From NCBI GenBank assembly GCA_043802345.1, contig JAZDLC010000289.1:1-5610 (forward strand): a stretch of 5,610 nt of DNA. Direction: 5' to 3'. The notes under the pieces were generated by a model. It was not told where the DNA came from, did no database searches, and saw only the letters and a program-made list of their open reading frames with translations. Positions 5,610 through 5,610 of the stretch are shown piece after piece; position 1 is the first letter of the stretch; each line of letters starts with the position of its first letter. The translations under genes were made by a program, and so were the position numbers. The stretch is from JAZDLC01 sp043802345. Its GTDB lineage: Bacteria; Planctomycetota; B15-G4; JADJEK01.

Positions 5610-5610
5610 T

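Noticed and set aside
1..5610. CRISPR arrays, tRNA or rRNA genes, insertion sequences, attachment sites
   Set aside because: No regularly spaced repeats, tRNA-like cloverleaf, rRNA stretch, transposase-like protein or terminal repeats were seen.

Overview
This is a compact, GC-rich bacterial window in which every supported gene lies on the minus strand. Transcription runs from high to low coordinates. Seven genes fill almost all of it; gaps between them are at most 57 bases and one pair overlaps by 4, so it looks like one operon whose promoter lies beyond the right edge. The gene families (SulP with STAS, a dCache histidine kinase with a HEINNPLAIINEKAGL-type H-box, stand-alone receiver proteins, cytidylate kinase-like proteins) recall Desulfobacterota or other 'delta-proteobacterial-type' environmental lineages. 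That placement is an impression from family style, not a demonstrated assignment.

Layout in transcription order: (1) the C-terminal part of a SulP-family anion transporter with a cytoplasmic STAS domain, cut by the right edge (4731-5609); (2) a three-part protein of cytidylate kinase-like, BON-like and response-regulator receiver domains (3480-4712); (3) a membrane sensor histidine kinase with a periplasmic dCache-type domain (1739-3475); (4) a stand-alone receiver (1356-1733); (5) a short histidine-kinase-like protein with a good phosphoacceptor His region but a degenerate ATPase domain (694-1359); (6) a second stand-alone receiver with a charged C-terminal tail (210-638); (7) the first 50 residues of a second cytidylate kinase-like protein, cut by the left edge (1-152).

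Together the genes hold one apparently complete kinase, one kinase-like protein that may only relay phosphate, three receiver domains, a transporter, and two cytidylate kinase-like proteins. No DNA-binding output domain is visible. This suggests a phosphorelay with post-translational outputs: the cytidylate kinase-like/BON part fused to a receiver, and possibly the neighbouring SulP transporter. The most notable signals are the triple-domain fusion, the contrast between its eroded nucleotide-binding loop and the preserved loop of the second copy at the left edge, and the ATPase-dead kinase-like gene. The partner assignments are inference from gene order.
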